Source: an uncultured Paludibacter sp. (lineage in GTDB: Bacteria; Bacteroidota; Bacteroidia; Bacteroidales; Paludibacteraceae). From it: a stretch of DNA of 13,071 bases. Both the position numbers and the translations under genes were made by a program. Position 1 is the first letter of the stretch, and every line of letters begins with the position of its first letter. The stretch spans positions 1 through 13,071 of the forward strand of contig CALCBD010000020.1 in assembly GCA_937897985.1 (NCBI GenBank). The letters run 5' to 3'. The notes under the pieces were generated by a model. It was not told where the DNA came from. It saw nothing but the letters and a program-made list of their open reading frames with translations, and searched no databases. This document shows positions 5,952-13,071 of the stretch, one piece after another.

Positions 5952-8309
5952 ATGCCGGAAAATCATCTCAAAACCTGGCTTTTTTACGGTACGATGTTGA
6001 TACTCTTCATCGTATTTACGTTTGTGCTTTTTCAAAAATCCGAAAAATTTGAGATTCCTGCCACCACGTTCAGCGTTCAGAATGCCGTTGACCAGGACAG
6101 TCTCAGTTCGTTCAAAACGGCCCTCTTTCACAATATTGGTGAACCGGCAGCCATGCTTCTGCTTCAGATTCTTGCCATTCTGATTGTATCGCGTATCTTC
6201 GGATATATTTTCGTAAAACTCGGTCAACCCACAGTTATCGGCGAAATACTTGCCGGAATTGTATTGGGACCCTCACTTCTCGGTTATTTTTTTCCTCAGG
6301 CTTTTAATTTCCTTTTTGAACCCGATTCACTTGGAAACCTGTATATTCTCAGTCAGGTAGGGCTGATTCTGTTTATGTTCACCATTGGTATGGAGCTCGA
6401 TCTGAGTGCTTTAAAGAACAAGATGGGAGTGACCTTTGTAATAAGCCACGCGAGTATCATTATACCTTATTTTATGGGGATGTTACTCAGCTACTTTATT
6501 TATGAGGAATTTGCTGCTTCGCAAACAGATTTTCTGTCGTTTGCTCTTTTTATAGGCATTTCAATGAGTATCACCGCCTTTCCTGTCCTGGCTCGTATTG
6601 TTCAGGAAAAGGGACTTACCAAATCGCATCTTGGTACAATATCCATTGCCAGCGCTGCCTTCAATGATGTAACAGCATGGTGTATTCTGGCAGCTGTTAT
6701 TGCCATTACCAAAACCGGTAGTTTCGAAAGTTCACTTTATAATATCGGACTCTCTGTTGGCTATGTTTTAGTCATGTTTTTAGTTGTAAAACCTTTTCTG
6801 AAGCGCGTTGGCGAAATTTATAAAAGCAGTGAAGTAGTCAATAAAAGCGTATTTGCCTTTCTTTTGCTGATTCTCATTATTTCCGCATACATCACTCAGG
6901 TGATTGGTATTCATGCTTTATTCGGTGCTTTTCTGGCGGGAGTGATTATGCCTCCGCTCCCCCGTTTCCGAAAGCTGATTGTCGATAAAATTGAAGATGT
7001 ATCGCTTACTTTATTGCTCCCTCTGTTTTTTGTATATACAGGTTTACGCACCGAGATTGGTTTGCTTAACACTCCTTATCTTTGGGAGATTTGCAGCCTG
7101 TTTATTCTGGTGGCCATTGCAGGAAAATTTATAGGAGGTGCCTTCTCGGCGAAAATTCTCGGCGAAAACTGGCGCGATAGCCTGTCTATCGGGGTGTTGA
7201 TGAATACACGCGGTTTGATGGAACTTATTGTGCTGAATATTGGTTACGAAATGGGAATTTTACCACCGCCTATTTTTGTTATGCTGGTGATAATGGCTTT
7301 GGTTACCACTTTCATGACAACACCTGCCCTGTCGCTGATAAATAAAATATTCCCAGAGAAAAATCGCGAAGAAGAATACAACCGCCAGCAGGCGCTTGGC
7401 ATTTTCAAGGCTCTGATAGCCCTGGGTAATCCGGAAAACGGAAAAACATTGCTCAACGTTGCCAAAACAGTATTGGATGGAAGCAAAAACAGCCTGGCAG
7501 TTACCGTATTACACATAACACCAGGTACCGATATCAATCCTTTACACGGTGATGAATATGCTGTGGAAAGTTTTAAGCTGGTAAGCGACGAAGCAAAATC
7601 GTTGCAAATCCCTATCGATACCGAATATAAAATCACCGACAATATCGAACAATGTATTGTTAAAACCACCAATTACAACAATTACGACTTTTTGCTCGTT
7701 GGTGCGGGAATTTCTCTTTCAGGAATACCATTTTTCAAAGAGAGTTCCCTGTTTGCCAGGGTAAAATGGATCAACCAGTTGTTGAATAAAGTGACCAGAA
7801 CACAATCTATTTTTTATCCCGGAACTCTGATCAAGGACAAAACGAGGTATTTTATTGAAAACAGCCAGTGCAGCGTTGGGGTTTTTGTCAACCGTGGATT
7901 CACGAAAATAACCACCACTCTGATTCTGATCAATAGTGACAGCGATGGTTTCCTGCTGAGGTATGCCCGCAGATTACTCAGAAACAACAGTGAAGTAAGT
8001 ATTTTTATAATCGACATCAACAAAGTGCTTCAAAATAATGAAATGATGAAAAATGCACTTGAGGAACTGAGAAATAATTTCCCTAACTCAGTAAAAATGA
8101 TAAAGAGTTCGAAAAATAATGCCTCTATCATTTCAAAATTCAGCTTCCTCATGGTGAGTTATCCAACCTGGAACACATTGAGCGAGTCGGAGAACAAAGA
8201 ACTTTCGAATATACCATCAACCCTCATTATCAATAAAAAAACAAGCAGATTCAATGCCGGTTCACGTTCGAAAAGCAGTAATAAAGTGATTGAGTACAAC
8301 GAAGAATAA
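5952..8309 (+). CDS. CPA2/CHX-type cation:proton antiporter with C-terminal Usp-like region
   Basis: Predicted inner-membrane monovalent cation (Na+ or K+)/H+ exchanger of 785 residues. An extra N-terminal membrane segment (about 9-27) and a polar stretch precede the CPA2 core (about 60-450, roughly 12 helices). Motifs: GEILAGIVLGPSLLGYFFP; LILFMFTIGMELDL; SITAFPVLARI; the ion-binding AAFNDVTAW with N238-D239; HALFGAFLAGVIMPP; and NTRGLMELI (N418-G421), typical of plant CHX proteins and their bacterial relatives. The soluble C-terminal third (about 460-785) looks like two Usp-like domains, as in CHX proteins, possibly a nucleotide-sensing module. The ATG at 5952 is preferred to the in-frame TTG at 5913, which lies within the leader hairpin. 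It appears monocistronic: terminator and promoter upstream, new promoters downstream. Substrate ion and direction cannot be told from sequence. Confidence 0.88.
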   Translation: MPENHLKTWLFYGTMLILFIVFTFVLFQKSEKFEIPATTFSVQNAVDQDSLSSFKTALFHNIGEPAAMLLLQILAILIVSRIFGYIFVKLGQPTVIGEILAGIVLGPSLLGYFFPQAFNFLFEPDSLGNLYILSQVGLILFMFTIGMELDLSALKNKMGVTFVISHASIIIPYFMGMLLSYFIYEEFAASQTDFLSFALFIGISMSITAFPVLARIVQEKGLTKSHLGTISIASAAFNDVTAWCILAAVIAITKTGSFESSLYNIGLSVGYVLVMFLVVKPFLKRVGEIYKSSEVVNKSVFAFLLLILIISAYITQVIGIHALFGAFLAGVIMPPLPRFRKLIVDKIEDVSLTLLLPLFFVYTGLRTEIGLLNTPYLWEICSLFILVAIAGKFIGGAFSAKILGENWRDSLSIGVLMNTRGLMELIVLNIGYEMGILPPPIFVMLVIMALVTTFMTTPALSLINKIFPEKNREEEYNRQQALGIFKALIALGNPENGKTLLNVAKTVLDGSKNSLAVTVLHITPGTDINPLHGDEYAVESFKLVSDEAKSLQIPIDTEYKITDNIEQCIVKTTNYNNYDFLLVGAGISLSGIPFFKESSLFARVKWINQLLNKVTRTQSIFYPGTLIKDKTRYFIENSQCSVGVFVNRGFTKITTTLILINSDSDGFLLRYARRLLRNNSEVSIFIIDINKVLQNNEMMKNALEELRNNFPNSVKMIKSSKNNASIISKFSFLMVSYPTWNTLSESENKELSNIPSTLIINKKTSRFNAGSRSKSSNKVIEYNEE

Positions 8310-8381
8310 AGAGGATGAAGTGAAACAGACATTAAAAATATGTTATAAAACATGTTTTCAGGGCAAAAATTCATTAAAATG

Positions 8382-8413
8382 TTTGTAAGTGTAAAAAATA
8401 CGCTTTATCTTTG
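8382..8413 (+). promoter_or_regulatory. Promoter of the candidate small RNA
   Basis: TTTG (8382-8385), a 20-nt spacer and TATCTTTG (8406-8413) match the Bacteroidota promoter consensus in both boxes, followed by CA. The predicted transcription start is near 8419. No open reading frame with an ATG follows before the terminator at 8537-8570, so the promoter seems to serve a non-coding transcript. Confidence 0.7.
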
Positions 8414-8418
8414 CACCG

Positions 8419-8570
8419 TGATTTTTTCATAGTATTAGATTTAAGGTTAACAAAGATTGGTAGTAAAGCGTTACTACCTTTCGCGTTTTTTAAACGAAGG
8501 CGGAAAATATTTTTTTCAACTCAATATACTTTCAGAGTCGTTCGGAGATATTCCGGACGGCTTTTTTTTT
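8419..8570 (+). ncRNA. Candidate small non-coding RNA, about 150 nt
   Basis: The transcript is delimited by a two-box promoter (8382-8413) and a strong intrinsic terminator (8537-8570) in the 317-bp gap between the antiporter and purD. It carries no ATG-started frame. The 5' part (8419-8458) is mostly unpaired and purine/T-rich. GGTAGTAA (8459-8466) and TTACTACC (8471-8478) form a perfect 8-bp stem with an AGCG loop. CGTTT (8484-8488) and AAACG (8492-8496) form a second small hairpin that can extend through CCTT/AAGG (8477-8480, 8497-8500), competing with the first. From memory, the 5' block resembles a leader sequence that recurs in Bacteroidales genomes; I cannot verify this. It could be a free sRNA or the leader of a gene now lost. 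Confidence 0.6.
8537..8570 (+). terminator. Strong intrinsic terminator upstream of purD
   Basis: GTCGTTCGGA (8537-8546) pairs fully with TCCGGACGGC (8552-8561), 10 bp with two G-T wobbles, around a 5-nt loop, and nine T follow (8562-8570). It lies 228 nt after the antiporter stop and just before the purD promoter. Its natural target is the transcript from the promoter at 8382-8413, though it would also stop antiporter read-through. Confidence 0.85.
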
Positions 8571-8598
8571 GCAAAACGACCAAAAAAAGTTACTTTTG
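8568..8598 (+). promoter_or_regulatory. purD promoter
   Basis: TTTG (8568-8571), exactly 19 nt, then TACTTTTG (8591-8598) and CA: a full match to the Bacteroidota consensus. The TTTG overlaps the last bases of the U-tract of the upstream terminator. Transcription would start near 8604, about 23 nt before the purD ATG at 8627. Confidence 0.75.
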
Positions 8599-8626
8599 CA
8601 GGATAAAACAAATATCAGTCAGCACA

Positions 8627-9895
8627 ATGAATATTTTACTTCTCGGATCGGGCGGACGTGAACACGCCCTGGCTTGGAAAATTGCTCAGAGTCCTCTGCT
8701 CAAAAGGCTCTTCATAGCACCCGGAAATCCCGGAACAGCCTCATTGGGTACAAATCTGCACATAGCAGCCGACGATTTTCAATCGATAAAAGATGCTGTA
8801 ATCAGCCAGAAAATCGATCTGGTACTTGTTGGCCCCGAAGATCCTTTGGTAAAAGGAATAGTTGATTTTTTCATGTCGGACCCGGAAATCATGAATGTTC
8901 CCGTTGTCGGACCCGATAAGTTTGGCGCTCAACTCGAAGGCAGCAAGGATTTTTCGAAACAGTTTATGTTTCGTCACCACATTCCGACTGCCGGATACCT
9001 GAGCGTTACATCCGAAAATATTACTGAAGGAATTGAATTTCTGAAAAAGATGAAGGCTCCTTATGTGTTGAAAGCCGATGGTCTGGCAGCCGGGAAAGGG
9101 GTGTTGATTTTGAATGATCTGAATGAGACTATTGCCGAACTCAGCGAAATGCTCGGTGGAAAATTCGGAGCTGCCAGTAAAACGGTTGTCATCGAAGAAT
9201 TTCTTTCGGGAATTGAATGCTCGGTTTTTGTGCTGACCGATGGTCGAAATTATAAAATATTGCCCGAAGCCAAGGACTATAAACGAATAGGCGAAGGTGA
9301 CAAAGGCTTGAATACCGGAGGAATGGGAGCCGTATCGCCGGTACCGTTTGCCGACAAAGAATTTATGCAGAAAGTGGAAGAACGGATTATCAAACCTACA
9401 GTCGAAGGACTTTACAATGAAGGAATTAACTATACAGGATTTATTTTTTTCGGTCTTATCAAAGTAGACGGCGAACCTTACACTATCGAATACAATGCAA
9501 GAATGGGCGATCCGGAAACCGAAGTGGTGATGTTGCGCTTAAAATCGGACCTGGTTGAATTGCTCAGGGCCGTAGCTGAGAAAAAATTAAATGAAAAAAA
9601 TATCGAAATTGACGAACGTTCGGCCGTGACAGTGATGCTGGTATCGGGAGGATATCCCGAAAACTACGAAAAGGGAAAAGAAATCAAAGGCTGGGAAGAT
9701 ATTGACAACAGTATCATTTTTCATGCCGGCACAATAACGAAAGATAAAAGGTTGCTGACAAACGGAGGCAGGGTAATGGCTGTAAGTTCGTACGGAAATT
9801 CGAAAGCCGAAGCTCTGGCTAAATCCTTTGCAAACGCTCAAAAAATTCAGTTTGAGAATAAATACTTCAGAAGCGACATCGGATTTGACTTGTAA
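8627..9895 (+). CDS. purD: Phosphoribosylamine--glycine ligase (GAR synthetase)
   Basis: Joins 5-phosphoribosylamine and glycine using ATP, the second step of de novo purine synthesis, in the cytoplasm. The 422-residue length is normal. The N-terminal domain opens MNILLLGSGGREHALAWK, the family signature. GPEDPLVKGIVDFF follows, then the ATP-grasp region with VLKADGLAAGKGV, the lysine-containing glycine-rich loop, and LNTGGMGAVSPVP. IEYNARMGDPETEVV is the metal-binding PurD signature. The ATG at 8627 is chosen because the protein begins with the conserved motif and the promoter lies just upstream. The open frame continues upstream to 8411, but only through the small RNA region. It is the first gene of a possible four-gene unit with the response regulator, rpiB and thiL. 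Confidence 0.97.
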   Translation: MNILLLGSGGREHALAWKIAQSPLLKRLFIAPGNPGTASLGTNLHIAADDFQSIKDAVISQKIDLVLVGPEDPLVKGIVDFFMSDPEIMNVPVVGPDKFGAQLEGSKDFSKQFMFRHHIPTAGYLSVTSENITEGIEFLKKMKAPYVLKADGLAAGKGVLILNDLNETIAELSEMLGGKFGAASKTVVIEEFLSGIECSVFVLTDGRNYKILPEAKDYKRIGEGDKGLNTGGMGAVSPVPFADKEFMQKVEERIIKPTVEGLYNEGINYTGFIFFGLIKVDGEPYTIEYNARMGDPETEVVMLRLKSDLVELLRAVAEKKLNEKNIEIDERSAVTVMLVSGGYPENYEKGKEIKGWEDIDNSIIFHAGTITKDKRLLTNGGRVMAVSSYGNSKAEALAKSFANAQKIQFENKYFRSDIGFDL

Positions 9896-9974
9896 AACAA
9901 ACTCCGGAACATGGAACTAAGATACAAATCACAAAATAAACTCACCAAATTTTCCTTCGGGAATTTAGGAACTT
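9896..9974 (+). other. purD-regulator spacer with a UUCG hairpin
   Basis: This 79-nt gap has no recognisable promoter box. Next to the downstream start, TTCC (9952-9955) and GGAA (9960-9963) enclose a TTCG tetraloop, and AAA/TTT can extend the stem past a 2-nt bulge. The hairpin ends 8 nt before the ATG at 9975, so it could affect translation initiation or mark a processing site. A short ATG frame at 9910 runs into the regulator gene but looks random. Confidence 0.4.
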
Positions 9975-11126
9975 ATGGCAAAAATACTAATTGTCGACGA
10001 CGAACGAAGCATCAGAAACACGCTGAAAGATATTCTTGAATTCGAAAAACATCAGGTGGTATTGGCCGAAAATGGTAAAACCGGACTTGAAGCCGCTTTG
10101 AATCAGACTTTCGATTTAATATTTTCGGATATTAAAATGCCCGAAATGGATGGCATTGAACTGCTTTCGGCACTCAGGGAACATGACACAGAAGCTCCTG
10201 TGGTAATGATTTCCGGACACGGAAACATTGAGACTGCCGTAGAATGTATCAAAAAAGGAGCCTTTGATTTTATCGAAAAACCGATAGATTTGAACCGATT
10301 GCTGGTGACGGTGCGAAATGCTCTGGAAAAAATCAATCTGGTAACCGAAACAAAAACACTCAAGAAGAAGGTCGCCAAACGGCATCAAATGATCGGAAAT
10401 TCGGCTGCGATTCAGAAAGTCAGAATGTTAATCGAAAGGGTAGCACCTACCGATGCAAGAGTTCTGATAACAGGTCCGAATGGTGCGGGAAAGGAAATTG
10501 TAGCCCGCCTGCTTTTCGAAAACAGTCAGCGTGCCAACGCCGCATACGTTGAGGTAAATTGTGCTGCCATTCCTTCCGAGCTGATTGAGAGCGAATTGTT
10601 CGGACATGAGAAAGGTGCATTCACCTCAGCCATAAAACAGCGTATCGGAAAATTTGAACAGGCTGATGGCGGTACAATTTTTCTCGACGAAATTGGTGAT
10701 ATGAGTCTGTCGGCACAAACAAAAGTTTTGCGGGTGTTGCAGGAAAGTGAACTAACCCGCGTAGGGAGCGATAAAAGTATCAAGGTGAATGTCAGGGTAA
10801 TAGCTGCAACCAACAAAGATTTGAAAAAGGAAATTGAAGCAGGTAATTTCCGCGAGGATTTATTTCACCGGCTCAATGTAATCCCGATTCATGTACCTAC
10901 ACTCGACGAACGTAAAGAAGATATACCTTTATTGGTTAACCATTTTTCGGAACTGATTTGCAGCGAACAGGGGGTTCAGACCAAAAAATTCGATACAGAA
11001 GCAGTTAAAATACTTCAGACCCGATCATGGACCGGAAACATCCGTGAACTAAGAAACGTCGTGGAACGTTTGATTATTCTGGGAGGTAATGTCATTTCGA
11101 AAGAAGATATTGAATTATTTGCCTGA
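9975..11126 (+). CDS. NtrC-like response regulator: receiver plus AAA+ domain, no HTH, GAFTSA loop
   Basis: A 383-residue protein. The receiver domain (1 to about 120) has the acidic pair D8/D9, phospho-acceptor D52 in FSDIKMPEMDG, S80 and K102, all in place. The AAA+ sigma54-activator domain (about 138-375) has Walker A GPNGAGKE (167-174), Walker B TIFLDEIGD (D238-E239), FREDLFHRLNV with the arginine finger region, and WTGNIRELRN in sensor II. Two departures stand out. The sigma54-contact loop reads GAFTSA (214-219), not GAFTGA. The protein ends at ISKEDIELFA, with no room for the Fis-type helix-turn-helix that NtrC proteins carry. It may act without binding DNA itself. No histidine kinase is encoded nearby, so its partner is unknown. 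It lies between purD and rpiB with no clear promoter of its own. Confidence 0.9.
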   Translation: MAKILIVDDERSIRNTLKDILEFEKHQVVLAENGKTGLEAALNQTFDLIFSDIKMPEMDGIELLSALREHDTEAPVVMISGHGNIETAVECIKKGAFDFIEKPIDLNRLLVTVRNALEKINLVTETKTLKKKVAKRHQMIGNSAAIQKVRMLIERVAPTDARVLITGPNGAGKEIVARLLFENSQRANAAYVEVNCAAIPSELIESELFGHEKGAFTSAIKQRIGKFEQADGGTIFLDEIGDMSLSAQTKVLRVLQESELTRVGSDKSIKVNVRVIAATNKDLKKEIEAGNFREDLFHRLNVIPIHVPTLDERKEDIPLLVNHFSELICSEQGVQTKKFDTEAVKILQTRSWTGNIRELRNVVERLIILGGNVISKEDIELFA

Positions 11127-11182
11127 ATTACACTTTAGTACATTTTCACACCGGCACATTGACACAATAATACAAAACACAC

Positions 11183-11635
11183 ATGAAAGCCATTCACGAA
11201 CTAAAAATAGCCATTTGCTGCGATCACGCAGGATTTGATTTGAAGCAATTGATAATTAAACATTTAAATGCAAATAAAGTAGGAGAATTAAAGGACTTCG
11301 GGTCCTATTCATCCGAAAGTTGCGACTATGCCGATTTTGCTCACCCTATGGCTTCGGCTGTCGAAAACAGGGAATTCGATTATGGAATCTCAATTTGCGG
11401 CAGTGGTAACGGCATTAGTATGACTGTCAACAAACATCAGGGAATCCGCGCGGCACTCTGCTGGAACAGGGAAATCGCTGCATTGGCCCGCCAACACAAC
11501 AACGCAAACGTTTTATCGCTGCCAGCCAGATTTGTAACCACCGAAGCGGCGTTAGAAATGGTGGATGTATTCTTTTCTACCGATTTCGAAGGTGGAAGGC
11601 ATCAAAAAAGAATTGATAAAATTCCGTTCTGCTGA
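11183..11635 (+). CDS. rpiB: Ribose-5-phosphate isomerase B
   Basis: Interconverts ribose 5-phosphate and ribulose 5-phosphate in the pentose phosphate pathway, supplying ribose for purine synthesis. The protein has 150 residues, the normal RpiB/LacAB size. Motifs: KIAICCDHAGFDLK at the N-terminus (D14, H15); DYADFAHPMA; ISICGSGNGISM with the catalytic Cys at C72 and the phosphate-binding GSGNG; AALCWNREIAALARQHNNANVL with H105; and GGRHQKRIDKI at the C-terminus. RpiA has a different fold, so the B type is secure. The ATG at 11183 starts six codons before the conserved segment. It lies 56 bp after the response regulator and 74 bp before thiL, and a TACATTTT sequence in the upstream gap is too weak to call a promoter. 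Confidence 0.95.
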   Translation: MKAIHELKIAICCDHAGFDLKQLIIKHLNANKVGELKDFGSYSSESCDYADFAHPMASAVENREFDYGISICGSGNGISMTVNKHQGIRAALCWNREIAALARQHNNANVLSLPARFVTTEAALEMVDVFFSTDFEGGRHQKRIDKIPFC

Positions 11636-11709
11636 TTTATCAACTTAACGGTGATTTCCTCATTTTTTTAAACATAATAATCAGGGCTGAAGGCTCAAAA
11701 TAAAACAAT

Positions 11710-12735
11710 ATGTCCCGAACAGAAATTTCAAAATATGGTGAATTCGGATTGATAAAACACCTGACCGAAAAGTTTAAATCATCGAACGTATCTACTCTTT
11801 ACGGAGTGGGCGATGATGCTGCTGTCCTTAATTATAGTGATAAACAGGTACTTGTTACCACCGATTTATTGCTCGAGGGTGTACATTTCGATTTGGTTTA
11901 CGTGCCTTTAAAACATTTGGGATATAAGGCTGCCGTTGTGAATTTTTCTGACATTTATGCCATGAACGGTCAACCAAAGCAAATTACAGTATCATTGGGT
12001 GTTTCGAAACGTTTTTCGGTGGAAAATCTCGAAGAATTATATTCGGGCATCGAACTTGCCTGTAAAACCTATGGGGTGGATTTGATCGGAGGTGACACTT
12101 CGGCTTCGTTAACTGGTTTAACTTTGAGCATTACATGTATCGGTGAAGCCGACAAAGACAAAATCGTTTACAGAAACGGAGCCAAACAAAATGATTTAAT
12201 CTGTGTAACCGGCGATTTGGGGTCTGCTTATATGGGACTTCAGTTGCTCGAAAGAGAAAAAGTGGTTTTCACTGCTAACAGCGAGGCACAACCCGATTTT
12301 GAGGGGAAAGATTATATTCTTCAACGCCAGTTAAAACCCGAAGCCCGCAAAGACATCGTAAAGTTGCTTGCAGAAAAAGGTATTGTGCCCACTGCCATGA
12401 TGGATATTTCTGATGGATTATCGTCTGAATTAATGCATATTTGTTCGCAAAGTAATGTGGGTTGCCGTATTTACGAAGATAAAATACCGATTAATTATCA
12501 GGCTGCCGTTATGGCCGAAGAGCTGAATATGAACATTGTAACTGCTGCTTTGAACGGAGGCGAGGATTACGAACTGCTGTTTACTGTTTCGATGGACGAC
12601 TACGATAAAATTGTGGTCATGGAAGGTGTCGGAATCGTAGGACATACCACAAAACCTGAACTGGGCCTTCATTTGGTAGGACGCGAAGGTGAGGAAATTG
12701 AGTTGCAGGCTCAGGGTTGGAATTCACTGGGATAA
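11710..12735 (+). CDS. thiL: Thiamine-monophosphate kinase
   Basis: Phosphorylates thiamine monophosphate to thiamine diphosphate with ATP, the last step of cofactor synthesis. The protein has 341 residues, normal length, with the PurM/AIR-synthase-like fold. It starts TEISKYGEFGLIKHL, typical of ThiL. GVGDDAAVL (32-40) and TTDLLLEGVHFD (50-61) carry the metal and nucleotide ligands. VNFSDIYAMNGQP, DLIGGDTSAS and ICVTGDLGSAYMGL follow, then MMDISDGLSSEL (D232, D235) and ALNGGEDYELLFTV. It is the last gene of the possible purD unit; the pathway link with purine synthesis is general only (ThiC uses AIR). No hairpin terminator is seen after the stop, only a T-rich stretch (12735-12750) and then the palindromic repeat array. 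Confidence 0.95.
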   Translation: MSRTEISKYGEFGLIKHLTEKFKSSNVSTLYGVGDDAAVLNYSDKQVLVTTDLLLEGVHFDLVYVPLKHLGYKAAVVNFSDIYAMNGQPKQITVSLGVSKRFSVENLEELYSGIELACKTYGVDLIGGDTSASLTGLTLSITCIGEADKDKIVYRNGAKQNDLICVTGDLGSAYMGLQLLEREKVVFTANSEAQPDFEGKDYILQRQLKPEARKDIVKLLAEKGIVPTAMMDISDGLSSELMHICSQSNVGCRIYEDKIPINYQAAVMAEELNMNIVTAALNGGEDYELLFTVSMDDYDKIVVMEGVGIVGHTTKPELGLHLVGREGEEIELQAQGWNSLG

Positions 12736-12750
12736 TTTTATTTTTTCTTA

Positions 12751-13071
12751 CTACTGAGTTCTCCGTGTCTCAGTGGTTTTAGTTTCTCACCACAGAGGCA
12801 CAAAGGGCACAGAGTTTTGGATATAACAAAATTTGAAGTATATTCTTTGTGTTCTCTGTGCCTCCGCGGTTTTAGTTCTTCACCACAAAGGCACAAAGTG
12901 CACAGAGTTTTGGATATAACAAAATTTGAAGTATTTCTTTGTGTTCTCTGTGCCTCCGCGGTTTTAGTTTCTCACCACAAAGGCACAAAGTGCACAGAGT
13001 TTTGGATATAACAAAATTGAAGTATTTCTTTGTGTTCTCTGTGCCTCCGCGGTTTTAGTTTCTCACCACAA
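12751..13071. repeat. Tandem array of about 92-bp palindromic repeats, cut by the window end
   Basis: Units beginning CACCACA start at 12788, 12881, 12973 and 13064, giving periods of 93, 92 and 91 bp; the fourth is cut after 8 bp. The length steps come from single-base indels (GTATATTC/GTATTTC; AAAATTTG/AAAATTG). Each unit has a 5' arm like ACCACAAAGGCACA (12882-12895) and a 3' arm TGTGCCTCCGCGGT (12949-12962). CACAGAG (12901-12907) also pairs with CTCTGTG (12946-12952). A degenerate half-unit (12751-12787, CTCCGTGTCTCAGTGG) precedes the first full unit. The units lack unique spacers, so this is not CRISPR. Similar GTGTCTCTGTGGTG-type intergenic repeats are, from memory, widespread in environmental bacterial genomes. 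Confidence 0.9.

Noticed and set aside
7244..7672. 142-residue minus-strand frame inside the antiporter gene
   Set aside because: It is antisense to a well-supported conserved gene and shows no domain or promoter of its own.
8411..8626. 72-residue N-terminal extension of PurD
   Set aside because: The start would be a TTG inside a -7 box. The extension crosses a terminator hairpin and the purD promoter, and the family's conserved N-terminus begins at the ATG at 8627.
9910..10038. Short ATG frame (about 42 codons) between purD and the regulator
   Set aside because: It overlaps the regulator's start in another frame, has an ordinary basic random-looking composition and no recognisable motif.
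12817..13011. 64-residue frame with repeated segments (DITKFEV..., LCASAV...)
   Set aside because: It is a translation of the tandem repeats. The period is 93, 92 and 91 bp, so the frame is not kept from unit to unit, and there is no start signal or known domain.
12788..13071. CRISPR array
   Set aside because: The units are contiguous tandem repeats of about 92 bp without unique spacers, and no cas gene is nearby.

Overview
The window looks like a chromosomal segment from a member of the Bacteroidota, most likely Bacteroidales. Four places carry the phylum's -7 promoter box (TAnnTTTG), and three of them also have a TTTG at the proper 19-20 nt distance. Start codons follow A-rich leaders without a clear Shine-Dalgarno sequence. 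The protein families also fit: a secreted GH9-NodB fusion, a CHX-like antiporter with a Usp-type tail, and a short NtrC-like regulator. No genus can be named from the sequence alone.

Layout. (1) 1-98: the 3' part of a tRNA-His gene and its terminator. (2) 79-2742, minus strand: a secreted glycoside hydrolase family 9 enzyme with a C-terminal polysaccharide-deacetylase-like domain. It converges on the tRNA and ends inside the terminator hairpin. (3) 2743-2955: a divergent promoter region. (4) 2956-5616: lysC and lysA, the first and last steps of lysine synthesis, separated by a 186-bp gap that holds inverted repeats. (5) 5617-5951: a hairpin and terminator after lysA, then a promoter and a structured leader with attenuator-like geometry for the next gene. 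(6) 5952-8309: a large CPA2/CHX-type cation:proton antiporter. (7) 8310-8626: two promoters and a strong terminator that together outline an approximately 150-nt non-coding transcript. (8) 8627-12735: purD, a sigma54-activator-like response regulator, rpiB and thiL. All are on the plus strand with short gaps and no clear internal promoter, so they may form one operon. (9) 12751-13071: a tandem array of about 92-bp palindromic repeats that runs off the window end.

Most genes are housekeeping: lysine/diaminopimelate, purine, pentose phosphate and thiamine diphosphate synthesis. The less ordinary items are the candidate small RNA at 8419-8570, the antiporter leader with two competing hairpins, the response regulator that lacks a DNA-binding domain and has an altered GAFTGA loop, the GH9-NodB fusion with non-canonical deacetylase motifs, and the tandem palindromic array. 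No phage, CRISPR array, insertion sequence or defence system is visible.
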